Origin: Paenibacillus sp. RC67
GTDB taxonomy: Bacteria; Bacillota; Bacilli; Paenibacillales; NBRC-103111
DNA length: 64,000 nt
Reading direction: 5' to 3'
NCBI RefSeq assembly: GCF_030020805.1
Contig: NZ_CP125098.1
Span: 1,530,001-1,594,000 of the forward strand
The notes below the pieces were generated by a model. It ran no database searches and had not been told where the DNA came from. It saw only the letters and a list, made by a program, of their open reading frames with translations. The position numbers and the translations under genes were made by a program. Positions 33,328-43,600 of this stretch are shown here, one piece after another (the stretch's first letter is position 1; each line of letters begins with the position of its first letter).

Positions 33328-34206
33328 ATGAACAACGGGTTGTTCAATGCTATTATCGCGTATATCATGTGGGGGGTTCTCCCGCTTTATTGGAAGTTAT
33401 TTAACGATGTGCCGGCAGGCGAGATTCTGTCACATCGGGTTGTCTGGTCGTTCGTCTTCATGGGTATTCTCGTCACCATCCAGCGTCGCTGGGGTGACCT
33501 GAAGCGGATTGCGGCTAGCCGCTCGCTCCTGCTGTCTCTCACCGCTAGCGGACTGCTGATCGCTGCTAATTGGCTCATCTTCATCTGGGCGGTCAACAAC
33601 GACCATGTCGTCGAGACAAGTCTCGGTTATTATTTGAACCCGTTGCTGAACGTGCTGCTTGCGGTTGTCTTCCTTCGTGAGAAGCCAAACCGTGGTCAAT
33701 GGCTCGCGATTGCCATCGCTGGCGCCGCGGTGCTCATCATCGCCATCGACTACGGACGGTTCCCATGGATCTCAATCTCACTGGCCGCGACGTTTGGCTT
33801 GTACGGCCTCGCGAAGAAGAAGATCGGACAAGACGCTTCTGTAGGCTTGCTGTCGGAGACGGCTGTAGTCCTGCCCGTTTCGCTCGGCTACTGGATCTAT
33901 TTGGCCACCGTGGGAAAGACGACGGCATGGACGCTACCTGTATCCACGTTCGTCGAACTGCTTCTTTCCGGCGTGGTAACAGCGCTACCGCTGCTTTTCT
34001 TTGCGCGAGCGGCCGCCCGGATGGCGCTGTCCACGCTCGGCTTCGTACAATACATCGGGCCGACGATCATGCTGTTATTGAGCGTATTCGTGTTCAAGGA
34101 ATCGGTCTCGCCGGTTCTTCTCATCGGCTTCGCGCTCATCTGGACAGCGCTTGTCGTATACGCTACGGCATCAGTTCGCGGCACGAAACTCGCGAAGCCG
34201 CGCTGA
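33328..34206 (+). CDS. rarD: RarD-type EamA/DMT permease
   Basis: ATG 33328 begins MNNGLFNAIIAYIMWGVLPL, the characteristic RarD start; AGAGGG lies about nine bases upstream. The 292-aa protein has ten hydrophobic helices, including LGYYLNPLLNVLLAVVFLRE and GFVQYIGPTIMLLLSVFVFK, both typical of RarD. It is a drug/metabolite-superfamily permease of unproven substrate. GC content is clearly higher than in the cassettes upstream. A terminator and then a complete repeat follow, so it too could be a captured cassette. Confidence 0.85.
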   Translation: MNNGLFNAIIAYIMWGVLPLYWKLFNDVPAGEILSHRVVWSFVFMGILVTIQRRWGDLKRIAASRSLLLSLTASGLLIAANWLIFIWAVNNDHVVETSLGYYLNPLLNVLLAVVFLREKPNRGQWLAIAIAGAAVLIIAIDYGRFPWISISLAATFGLYGLAKKKIGQDASVGLLSETAVVLPVSLGYWIYLATVGKTTAWTLPVSTFVELLLSGVVTALPLLFFARAAARMALSTLGFVQYIGPTIMLLLSVFVFKESVSPVLLIGFALIWTALVVYATASVRGTKLAKPR

Positions 34207-34239
34207 CGGCAAACACGTCCAGCCACCCGGTACCGTAAT

Positions 34240-34280
34240 AACAGCCATTTCCGTCCGCTGGGGAGGAGATGGCTGTTTTC
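34240..34280 (+). terminator. Intrinsic terminator after rarD
   Basis: AACAGCCAT/ATGGCTGTT with a GC-rich inner part (TCCGTC... region) and T4 after it. Confidence 0.75.
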
Positions 34281-34284
34281 TGTA

Positions 34285-34374
34285 TGGGGTTAAGCTAACG
34301 GGTACGATAGTGCAATGACTAAGAAGCAGACTGCAGCGGCAGTCTGCTTCTTGGTGGATAACGGCAGACACTTC
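34285..34374 (+). repeat. Cassette repeat, complete, perfect hairpin
   Basis: Left part AAGCTAACGGGTACGATAG with TGCAAT, hairpin AAGAAGCAGACTGC/GCAGTCTGCTTCTT (34321-34353), right part GGATAACGGCAGAC. It lies beyond rarD. Confidence 0.85.
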
Positions 34375-34416
34375 AAAAAAACTCTTATCGGGAATGTTAC
34401 TGAGCTATTCTTGGAT

Positions 34417-35034
34417 TTAATGCCATCGCTTCTTGAGCCAAACGCGGTAGATAACGTAGACGGACGCCAAAAAAAGAACATACACGCCGACGGACAAAAC
34501 GAGCTTGCTAGTACTAGCAAACAGATTGCTGCCGATGAACGCAAACAGGAGCATAGCAGGAATTTTGCCCAATGCGGACGCAACAGCGAATGTAACGACC
34601 GGAATGGAAGTAATGGCAGGAATGACATTAACGACAGCCTGAGGGATAACCGGGATCAGTCGAGCCAATAAAATAGTCAGGAACGGATTTTTTTCAATCG
34701 CGGCTTGGAGCTTTTCCAGCTTCTCGTACTTGGACAAGTAAGCACGGCCCTGCTTTTGGAACAAGTAGCGTGCCAGCCAAAAAACAATGACTGACGCGAT
34801 GGAAGCAGCCGTCCAACTAATCAAAGCGCCCAGCAAAGGACCGTACATAAACCCGAGCATGCCGATAACTATTTTGTAGGGGATGACCGGTACGATAATA
34901 AAACCGAGCGCAGCCGCAAAAATAAGCAGAACAGGCGCATCCCCATACTGCATCCAATGCAAAATTTCATCCTTGAATACATAGACAATGAGTATGAGCA
35001 CGAGATATATGCAGATAGTGAACCATTTCTTCAT
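34417..35034 (-). CDS. TVP38/TMEM64 (DedA-like, VTT domain) membrane protein
   Basis: AAGGGAG lies 11 bases before minus-strand ATG 35034 (MKKWFTICIY); the upstream in-frame ATG adds a non-conserved leader. The 205-aa protein has about five hydrophobic helices and the VTT signature IVPVIPYKIVIGMLGFMYGP and ILLARLIPVIPQAVVNVIPA, here read as two separate motifs. VTT proteins act as lipid scramblases or carrier-lipid flippases. It reads against the array after the last strong repeat. Confidence 0.8.
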   Translation of the reverse strand: MKKWFTICIYLVLILIVYVFKDEILHWMQYGDAPVLLIFAAALGFIIVPVIPYKIVIGMLGFMYGPLLGALISWTAASIASVIVFWLARYLFQKQGRAYLSKYEKLEKLQAAIEKNPFLTILLARLIPVIPQAVVNVIPAITSIPVVTFAVASALGKIPAMLLFAFIGSNLFASTSKLVLSVGVYVLFLASVYVIYRVWLKKRWH

Positions 35035-35340
35035 TTGGTAGGGTGTCTCCCTTGGTCTAAGTCTTTCTTCTGGCCTGTTGATCATACTTAGTGTAACACA
35101 CAAACATTCTTCATTGGTGTAGATAGTCCAATTGACGAGCTTACGGCTTCGCGGCGACAAGCATGACCCAAACGTACGTCTCGTTGCCGTCTGCGGTGAC
35201 TAACCGGAAATGCAATGATGTATGGTAGAGTATAGAAAGCGGCTTGAGTAATAAATGTTTAGTAGTGAAAAGGTCAATTTGCACAGTGTGGCAACATGTC
35301 CTTTTCGCCTTATTTTATATAAAATGACCAGGTAATCAAA

Positions 35341-35448
35341 GTGGACGAACAGGTGAAGGCGGACATGCATGATTACCTTGAGTCAGTATCTTTTGAAGTA
35401 ACATTAGATGAAGCGGGAAATATCGTCAATCAAAGGAATACAAAATGA
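35341..35448 (+). pseudogene. 35-codon gene tail
   Basis: GTG 35341 opens a frame (VDEQVKADMHDYLESVSFEV to NQRNTK) without a ribosome site, ending just before a repeat hairpin. It is most likely the 3' end of a lost cassette gene. Confidence 0.3.
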
Positions 35449-35451
35449 TAT

Positions 35452-35521
35452 ATAACAGTAGGGGAGATGGATTAACGACAGATCCTCTACTGTTATATTA
35501 AGAAACGGGCATACTTTAGTT
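35452..35521 (+). repeat. Cassette repeat, hairpin and right part
   Basis: Hairpin ATAACAGTAG/CTACTGTTAT (35453-35497) with further GGGGA/TCCTC pairing, then TTAAGAAACGGGCATACTTT. The left part is missing. Confidence 0.6.
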
Positions 35522-35555
35522 CACTATTTCATTACTATCGACCCAACTAAAACAA

Positions 35556-35586
35556 AGGATCCGTAATAGCGGCTCCTTTTTGGGTT
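35556..35586 (+). terminator. Terminator-like hairpin
   Basis: GGATCCG-TAATAG-CGGCTCC followed by T5. Between it and 36047 I see no gene, only ATGATC-AATA-GATCAT at 35849-35864 (a possible operator) and an AT-rich stretch likely to hold the promoter of the pectin operon. Confidence 0.5.
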
Positions 35587-36047
35587 GTTTTGTTTTGGGT
35601 TAGGCATGTGCCGGAGTGTGATTTGTACCCGTTCCCGCAGTGCGATTAGTGTCGTCTTGTTTATGTGAACAGCTGGCAGGTATGGCATTAGGTAGTAGCA
35701 CCGAGAATCAAACCAAGACCTACTAAGATGCGATGTTATCCCGACGATCTAAGGAGAGCCTTATTCATTTAATTCATATTATACAATGAGCTTTATTTAA
35801 CTTCTGAAAACTGATGCAAGGTATTACATGAAGTCCTACAACACGAGGATGATCAATAGATCATGTTTTTGTCGGAAAGAGGAGAAATGTTGAAAAATGA
35901 TAATTTAAGTTAAAAGAAGTTAAAACTAGTTTATTTACTTATACTGAAAAAATGGCTTACTTTGATAAGTAGTACACAAAACTTGCAGAGCAAGGGGCTA
36001 AAAGATTGCAGGAAATAGAGACCCGAGAAAAGAGGTGCGGTATTTTA

Positions 36048-38831
36048 ATGAAAGTATTGAAAGCGCTATCTTCTGTTTTACTGGCATTACTACTGCTTTT
36101 TAACGCAAGCCCGAAGGAGGTGGCAAGTGCTGCAGATTTGATTCTGGATCCCCCGACAGTTATCCAGACAGCCCCAGGTTTTAATAGCGTAACACTCGCA
36201 TGGAATCGTGTTGCTAATGCCGAAGCTTATGACATCTACATGTCTGAAGCAGCTAATGGAACATATGAATTGGCGGAAGCGGGTGTGAAAAGCACTATTC
36301 ATGAGGTTCATTTCTCGAATGGCAAGAAGTTGCAGGGGAGGCAGACCTATTATTTTAAAATTAAAGCCAAAACTAGCAACACTGTAAGTGATTTTTCACA
36401 CGCGGTATCCCAAAAAACAGATGCGTTTAATCCCGCTGACGGCTGGGCTGCTACGGGAGACGGTACAACAGGTGGAGACCTTAGCACAGATTATGTCATC
36501 GTAACCACCTATGATGAGCTGAAAACGAAAATTGCCGAGCGTAAAGATACAACCAATACGCTTGCGAAATCTCCCTATTTAACGATTTATGTGAAAGGCT
36601 TGCTGAAGGGCAACGCCGATATTACCCTTCAAGATGTACATAACGTATCGATTGTAGGCTTAGGTAGCGATGCGATCATAGACGGCTATGGCTTTATTTT
36701 TAAAGCTAGCAGTAATGTCATTGTTAGAAACTTAACGATAAGAAACGCTCTTATAACTAAAGGGGTAGACATACAAAGCTCCAAAAATATTTATTTCGAG
36801 CATAATAATTTTTCCAATGGCAAGGACGGTTTAACTGACATTAAATCAGCTTCTGACCTGGTTACGATGGCGTGGAATAGATACTCCAAACATGAAAAAA
36901 CGATGTTAATCGGCTCAGGCTGGAGTGCAACCAGCTCAGACAGAGGAAAACTCAGCGTCACCATACACCATAACTGGTTTGAAGGCACACAGGAAAGACA
37001 TCCACGAGTAAGGTTCGGCAAGGTGCATGTTTATAATAACTATTATACAGATATTATAAATTACGGTGCGGCGAGCACATCTGAAGCGCAAGTGCTGCTC
37101 GAAGGCAACTACTTTCAGAATGTACCGATTGTAGCTATGTATTCGCGAAGCCCCTTGGACAAGAGCCTGAACAATCTGCTGTCCAATGACCCGCTGGGAT
37201 TGATGAAGGTGACTGATACGAATAAAATCGTAGGAACCGGCGGGCTGTATGACCAATTGTTAGAGGCAACTTATGAGGATGCAGCGAATGTGCCTAATCG
37301 GGGACAAGCTTATAGCTGGAGCTTTTATCCGGATCGGATTCCTGGCTATACGTATACAGTCGACAACGCGGATAAGGCTAAATCGGATATTGAACGGTAC
37401 TCAGGCGTCGAGAAAAAGCCCGTTTTTACTATTGACACTTTGGAAACGCCTACAAACATTAAAAGCACATTCACGGCCAAAGGTATTGACCTGGCATGGG
37501 ACCGCGTACAAGGTGCAACCGGTTATGAGGTGAAATACTCCACATCGGCAAACGGTCCGTTTAAGGAAGTAAGCGCCAATATGCCTTCTGTTACACTTCC
37601 GGTAGGATCGGTTAGTTTGGGTGCAGCTTATTATGTTTCGGTAACGGCATCTAGCGGTAATGCAATAAGTATCGATAGCAGACAGGAAACGATAAAAGCT
37701 GCTCTCCCGGATGTGCCTTCAAAGCCTACTCTGCAAAGGCTTGACAAGTCGTTTAAGGTTTCGTGGAACGATGTTCCGAATGCGGATAGCTATACCATAA
37801 CCTTAACAAACAAAACAACCAACGAGACAACGGCAATTCCGAATGTTAGAGACTCATTCTATCTTTTGAGCAGCCTCGATACTGGTACAACGTACTCTTT
37901 TGCGGTTCAAGCGGTTAACTATTTTGGATCGAGCGCAAAGTCCGCGGCATCGGAGGATAAAGCCGCCGCAGCGGCCATCGTTCCCGGTGTGAATTGGGTC
38001 GTTAAAGACATTTTTGACAATGCAACGGAAGATACGCCAATTGAAGATTTCGGCTATGTCGGAAGCAAAACCGGTACTCCCGGCGCCTCTGTCGGCGAAA
38101 ATTATGTGAAGTTTTTGAGCGGAGATGTCGATGGTTCCAACAAAGGCCCAATGTCTTTATTCCTCAAAGATTCGAACAGCAATTTTGCAACAGTGGTAAC
38201 GAAAAATTTAACCAAAAATACAACCGAAACTCCATTTTTGGGAAAATTCGTGTTCGATATCGACTTTAAAGAGGCTCCGCCGGAGGATTCGAAACCGATC
38301 CGACTGTTGGATTCGGACGGAAAAGTAGTGGTAAGCCTGAGAGTAGACAGCCAGAGCGGAAACTTATACTATTCGGTTAAAAATGGAGCCGACGAGACGA
38401 ATACGAATCATTTGCTCGTATTGAGCCATAACGTTTGGTACAACATCAGAATTGTTGTCGATATGGATGCCAAATTGGTTGATGTTTATATTAACAGTCA
38501 GCTTTACCTTGCAGGTGCTCCTTTGTATGATCCGACAGCTAAAGATATTACCTCATTCAGAGGGGAAACATCCAATGGGGGCATTAAGCCGATCCAATAC
38601 AGAAATGTAAAGGCGGGAATCGTCACGGAAGCCCCTGGAAACATCACGGGGGATCTGAACGGGGATGGTAAAACCTCTATTCTCGATTTGGCCATTATGG
38701 CGAAATATTATGGAAAATCCGATAAGGATCCAAACTGGAACGATTTCAAGATTGCGGATCTGAACAAAGACGGCAAGATAGAACTATTAGACTTGGCCAT
38801 TGTGGCTCGAATGTTAATCGATCAAGAGTAA
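36048..38831 (+). CDS. Secreted PL1 pectate lyase with FN3 domains and C-terminal dockerin
   Basis: AGAGGTG precedes ATG 36048. The 927-aa protein has a signal peptide (MKVLKALSSVLLALLLLF to about residue 29), FN3 (30-125), a PL1 catalytic beta-helix (about 130-450) with TIHHNWFEGTQERHPRVRFG near 303 carrying the HPRxR signature, two more FN3 domains (465-545, 557-640), a lectin-like beta-sandwich (about 647-860) and a type I dockerin (about 866-926) with two calcium loops GDLNGDGKTSILDLAIMAKY and ADLNKDGKIELLDLAIVARM. It cleaves polygalacturonate by beta-elimination outside the cell. First gene of a four-gene operon; the next starts 22 bases on. Confidence 0.9.
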   Translation: MKVLKALSSVLLALLLLFNASPKEVASAADLILDPPTVIQTAPGFNSVTLAWNRVANAEAYDIYMSEAANGTYELAEAGVKSTIHEVHFSNGKKLQGRQTYYFKIKAKTSNTVSDFSHAVSQKTDAFNPADGWAATGDGTTGGDLSTDYVIVTTYDELKTKIAERKDTTNTLAKSPYLTIYVKGLLKGNADITLQDVHNVSIVGLGSDAIIDGYGFIFKASSNVIVRNLTIRNALITKGVDIQSSKNIYFEHNNFSNGKDGLTDIKSASDLVTMAWNRYSKHEKTMLIGSGWSATSSDRGKLSVTIHHNWFEGTQERHPRVRFGKVHVYNNYYTDIINYGAASTSEAQVLLEGNYFQNVPIVAMYSRSPLDKSLNNLLSNDPLGLMKVTDTNKIVGTGGLYDQLLEATYEDAANVPNRGQAYSWSFYPDRIPGYTYTVDNADKAKSDIERYSGVEKKPVFTIDTLETPTNIKSTFTAKGIDLAWDRVQGATGYEVKYSTSANGPFKEVSANMPSVTLPVGSVSLGAAYYVSVTASSGNAISIDSRQETIKAALPDVPSKPTLQRLDKSFKVSWNDVPNADSYTITLTNKTTNETTAIPNVRDSFYLLSSLDTGTTYSFAVQAVNYFGSSAKSAASEDKAAAAAIVPGVNWVVKDIFDNATEDTPIEDFGYVGSKTGTPGASVGENYVKFLSGDVDGSNKGPMSLFLKDSNSNFATVVTKNLTKNTTETPFLGKFVFDIDFKEAPPEDSKPIRLLDSDGKVVVSLRVDSQSGNLYYSVKNGADETNTNHLLVLSHNVWYNIRIVVDMDAKLVDVYINSQLYLAGAPLYDPTAKDITSFRGETSNGGIKPIQYRNVKAGIVTEAPGNITGDLNGDGKTSILDLAIMAKYYGKSDKDPNWNDFKIADLNKDGKIELLDLAIVARMLIDQE

Positions 38832-38853
38832 CTAATGGAGGAGCATTTCAATC

Positions 38854-40568
38854 ATGATACGTAAATCGTTTTCGTTGAGTTTGGCGATAGTACTGTTTGT
38901 TGTATTGCTTGTTCCGCAGGCAGTGATGGGAGCAACCGATCTTCTTGCTTCTGTCACAGCTTCAAACAGTATCACAGTCGTGGGGAATAAAATTTCGATT
39001 ACTGTTAAAGGACAAGAAGTCAAGGATGTATATGCCTATGAAATCAACATCGCCTATGACCCCAATCTGCTAGAGTTTGAAAAAGATAGTGTAAAGGCCG
39101 GCATTCCAGGATTTTCGGTTCCGGCGATCGTGGATCAACAGGAGGGAAGATTCAATTCGCGCATACCAAGACAGGGAATAAGCCCGGTGAGAATGGGGAT
39201 ATCACCTTCGGTACCCTAAGCTTTATTGCAAAAAAACAAGGGGAAGCCTCCATCGAGCTAGGAACAGTGAAATTGGTGGATAGTCAGCTGGTCAAGACTC
39301 AATATGCGGCGAACGCAAAGGTGTCTGTTGTTATTACACCGCCTGGAAGTCCATCGAGCAGCACCTCAAGAGGTAGCAGCGCTCCATATGTTAACCAAAT
39401 GATGCAAATTTCGAAAGGAACGTCGCAAGATGGAAGGGATGTAACGAGAGCGAGCATCGATGGAAGTCAATTGGCCAGTGCGTTATCTTCCGCAAGTTCC
39501 GGCCAAATTGTTCCTATTGTAGTGCAGAGCAGCGATCCAATTGTCATGGTAGAACTGCCGGCAAGCGCTTTAATCGATGCGATTAATAATAAGTTAAACA
39601 GGATCATACAGATCCAAACCGATGCAGCGACATATAACCTGCCATTGAGCGTGTTGAAAAACATGAAGTCGGACGGGGTCGTTACGGTATCGATCGTTAA
39701 CGTGGCCGGACTGACAAAGGACGCAATTAATAAATCGTTGCAGAACGCCGGAGTAAAATCCTTGATATCGTCTCCAATAGACTTTAACGTATCGGTCAAC
39801 GGTCAGGAATTGCGTGACTTTGGCGGCGTATATGTAGAACGTGCTTTACACATGGGCAATACATCCATCAATTCGAATAACTCGACAGCTGTCTGGATGG
39901 ATGAGAACAACCAAATTCATTTTATTCCCTCCGTCTTCTCGGTGACTAACGGAGAGAGTGTGGTTGTGATCCGTTCTCCCCATAACGGAACATTTACCGT
40001 TATTCAATCGAACCATTCTTTCGCGGACATGAAGGATCATTGGGCGAAGAACGATGTGGAGATGCTGGCCAATAAATGGATTGTGAATGGAAAGACAAGC
40101 GACACGTTTGCACCGGATGCGCCCATTACGCGGGCTGAATTCGCTACCTTGCTTGTTCGCTCCCTTGGTTTTGTGGAGACGAAGGCCGATGGATTTAAAG
40201 ACGTCAGCTCGAAGGACTGGTTTGCTGGTGCTGCAGGAGCTGCCCAGAAGGCCGGATTGATCAATGGATATGAGGATGGTACCTTCCAACCGGATGCCAA
40301 AATTACAAGAGAACAATTGGTTTCGATGATGATCCGTGCAATACATGCGGGGGGCAAGGAAGTTAAGGCAGACGCTTCGTTATTGAACCGCTTCTCCGAT
40401 CGTTTGCAAATTAGCGATTGGTCTAAGGAAGCCGTTTCGCAGGCGCTCTCAGCCAACCTCATTCAAGGAATGTCAGAGGATACCTTCGCGGCGAATGAAA
40501 ATGCAACACGAGCTCAGGCAGCCACCATTTTAAAACGTATGCTGCAATATTTGCAATTTATTAATTAA
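38854..40568 (+). pseudogene. Cohesin-SLH surface anchor (scaffoldin-like), one-base frameshift
   Basis: GGAGG precedes ATG 38854. The first frame gives a signal peptide and the first 90 residues of a type-I-like cohesin (VYAYEINIAYDPNLLEFEKD). At about 39141-39150 one base seems missing; the next frame continues the cohesin (FAHTKTGNKPGENGDITFGT, LSFIAKKQGEASIELG), a Ser/Pro linker, a domain of about 200 residues and three SLH repeats (FADMKDHWAKNDVEMLANKW, FKDVSSKDWFAGAAGAAQKA, RFSDRLQISDWSKEAVSQAL). SLH repeats bind pyruvylated wall polymer, and cohesin binds dockerin. Intact, it would hold the dockerin enzymes of the same operon on the surface. If the frameshift is real the anchor is lost; a sequencing error or recoding is possible. 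Confidence 0.85.
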
Positions 40569-40610
40569 GTATTCGCCCGGTTTTTATAGTCTTCGGAGGT
40601 GTTCAATGCT

Positions 40611-43600
40611 GTGAGAAAGATGGGAAAAGTTAGTGCACTGTTAGCTCTGCTTCTTGTTCTTCAGGTTTTCTCGGGTATTCCATTCGGGATTACGGACGCA
40701 TCGGCGGCTACGGTCCCCGTATCGGCGACCGGCTTACCAGATGGCTGGCAAGCGGTAAAGATGATGGACGTGACGGACAGCGTTTACGATCCGGGACCCA
40801 CAAATGTCAGTTTTGACAACGGCAAGTTTACCTTATCTGCGGCAGCCGGGAAATTAACCGCCGATAACGACAATATCGCATATGTTTATATGCCGTTCGG
40901 TGAAGCCGTTGGCAAGGACTATCAGTTGACAGCAAAAATCACTATGTCAGGCGTTTTGACGGACTCTAATACATGGGCCATGATGATGGTCCGGGATGGT
41001 ACGGAAAGCAATTCCAATCATTTATCGATGGGGCTTGATCGCAATTCAGGAAATACCAGGGTTCGGGATTATCGAAGAGTAGACACCTCTAATGGTGGAG
41101 GAAACTCTGCGGTTACAAGCAATTCGCTTTACGTAAGAATGACGAGAACAGGAGCCGGGTCTTCATCGAAGCTTGCATTCGAATATTCTGACGACGGATC
41201 TAAATGGACTAGTCGAACCAATTTTACCAGTAACGCAAACAACCACTATGCTTTAAATAAATTGACTGCCAACGTAGGGTTCGCTGTTTCCTCGGTGTCA
41301 GCGACTTTTGAACAAATTAAATTTACTGTAGGCGGTACGGGAGGAACCGGCTCGGGTTCCAAGGTTATCTTCGATTCGGCGACGGCCAGTTCGGGTAATC
41401 CTCCGACTAAGCCGGATACGGGGCCATCCATTACGATGCCGATTACACCGCTCAATAGCAGCAGTGTACCTCTTTCATGGAGTGCGGTATCCGGTGCGAC
41501 AAGCTATAACGTCAAAGTAGGTAAGGCTCCGGGAAATTATAACGTTAAGACGGAATCCACTTCCGGCCTGTCAACGACCGTTACCGGATTGGAGCCAAGC
41601 ACTACCTATTATTTTGCGATCAGCGCAGTTAACAGTACCGGAGAAGGTCCGAATGGAGGCGAGGTTTCCGTTACCACCCCCGCCTTAGTTATAACGGCGC
41701 CAACATCAGCGCCAAGCCTGTCCCAACCTACTGCGGGGGACCGAAGTGTGGCGCTATCCTGGAGTACGGTGGGCGGAGCGACCTATTATGTGGTTAAAGC
41801 GGGTACATCCCCTGGGAGTTATACGATGGTTGATCAAACCACAGCCACTTCGTACACCTTTAATGGACTGCAGAATGATACGATACACTATTTCACGGTA
41901 ATCGCTGGGAATAGCGCCGGAGAAGGCCCAAAAGGAACAGAAGTCGCGGCAACGCCTAGTAATAAATCAGAAGCGCTGCTCGCACCGGTAAATCTGAGAG
42001 TTCCGACTTTGGCGTATGATGAGAAGAGCATCATTTTGGTATGGGATAAGCCGGAGCAATACTCCCGCATTGTCGATTACAACGTTTACCAGAACGGCGA
42101 GTTCATCGGGACGGCGAACCAGAATACATTGCAGCATTCACCAGCTAAAGAATGGATTGACAAATTTTATCAAGCAGATAACACAAACAAGCATGTAAAA
42201 GTATCGATGCATAATTTCACGGCTACCGGACTGAAATCGAATACTTCTTATACTTATACGATAAAAGCCGTCGATGCTCTCGGTAATGAATCGCCGGCCA
42301 GCAATCCGGTAACTCAATCAACGACCCGGGTGCCAGAAGTATTCAATATTGTGAATTATGGTGCTGTAGGCGACGGAGTAACGTTAAACACCAAGGCGAT
42401 TCAAGCAGCCATAGACGATGCCACCCCTGGCTCCAAGGTGTTGATTCCCGGCGGAACCGGAGTGTTTAAAACCGGAGCGATCTTCCTAAAGAGCGATTTG
42501 ACCTTCGAGATCGGTACGGGCGCAACGCTGCTCGGTTCAGAGAATCCTCAGGACTACCCGTTCGACTATTACTTGTATGATTACTCAACGGTTCCGAGAT
42601 ATTATTCTCTCATCAATGCACACACCTATGATTACGGAAGCCTCAAAAATATCCGAATTGTTGGAGAAGGTACTATTGACGGAAACGGGTGGAAATGGAA
42701 TAATCCGCCGAAGGTTAACGATGGATTTTTCCCAGAGCAGCCTTCAAGCAGCAATAGCAACTACGGGACGTATGGAGTTCTGGCTAAGGCTCAAACGGAT
42801 TATGCAAGAGACAATTTCTTCACGGGGCAAACGAACGCGCAAGCCAATGGTTATGCTTCCAGATCGAACCTGATTACGCTGCGGGGCGTTGACAACGCGT
42901 TCTACGGCGGCTTTACGGCATTGAATCCATCTAACCATACGTTGGTTAACCTTGAATCCAACCATGTTACGATTGCCGGAACGAAGCTGTTGACCTTCGA
43001 TGATAATAACGCGGATGGAATCGAGTTCGGCGGAGGGGACGGTCTGACGGTATTTAACAACGTGCTCGATACGGGGGACGACAACATCAACTTTGCCGCC
43101 GGGCAGGGTGCAGTTGCGGAGCAGGAACAACCGACCCGCAATGCATGGATATTCAATAACTATATGAGAGAAGGTCATGGCGGCGTCGTTATGGGGAGCC
43201 ACACCGGCGCATGGATTGAAAATATCCTGGCAGAGGATAACGTCATGAACCAGACGGAAATCGGACTGCGCGCCAAGACGAATACCCCGACCGGAGGCGG
43301 AGGAAGAAACGTAATTTTCCGGGATACAGCTATGAAAAACGGAAAAAATCAAGCATTCATCTTCACGTCTTCTTATTCCGATGTTAACTCGGTCAGCGAA
43401 TTCGAGCCAGCTTCTAAAACCGCCCAATTTAGAGACATTACGGTTAAAAATGTGACAGTAGAAGGCTATAAGGGCGATTCGATCAATGTGGCCGGGGTTG
43501 ATGGCGGATTTCATGAAGGCATTCACTTTGACAACGTGAAGTTTTACAGCAACAGCAATTCCGCCGTGAAGCCAGCGAATATTAGCTATATGAGAAACAG

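Noticed and set aside
33697..34238. Plus-strand ORF overlapping rarD in another frame
   Set aside because: Arg-rich shadow of a GC-rich membrane protein gene; the RarD frame has clear helices and family motifs.
34417..34671. Plus-strand ORF over the VTT-domain gene
   Set aside because: It is antisense to a well-conserved membrane protein gene and has no ribosome site.
40599..40613. GTG 40599 as start of the GH28 gene
   Set aside because: It overlaps the GGAGG that must serve as ribosome site; GTG 40611 is better placed and leads directly into the signal peptide.
42744..43526. Long minus-strand ORF over the GH28 gene
   Set aside because: Antisense to the catalytic domain, with no ribosome site and an arbitrary composition; a shadow frame.
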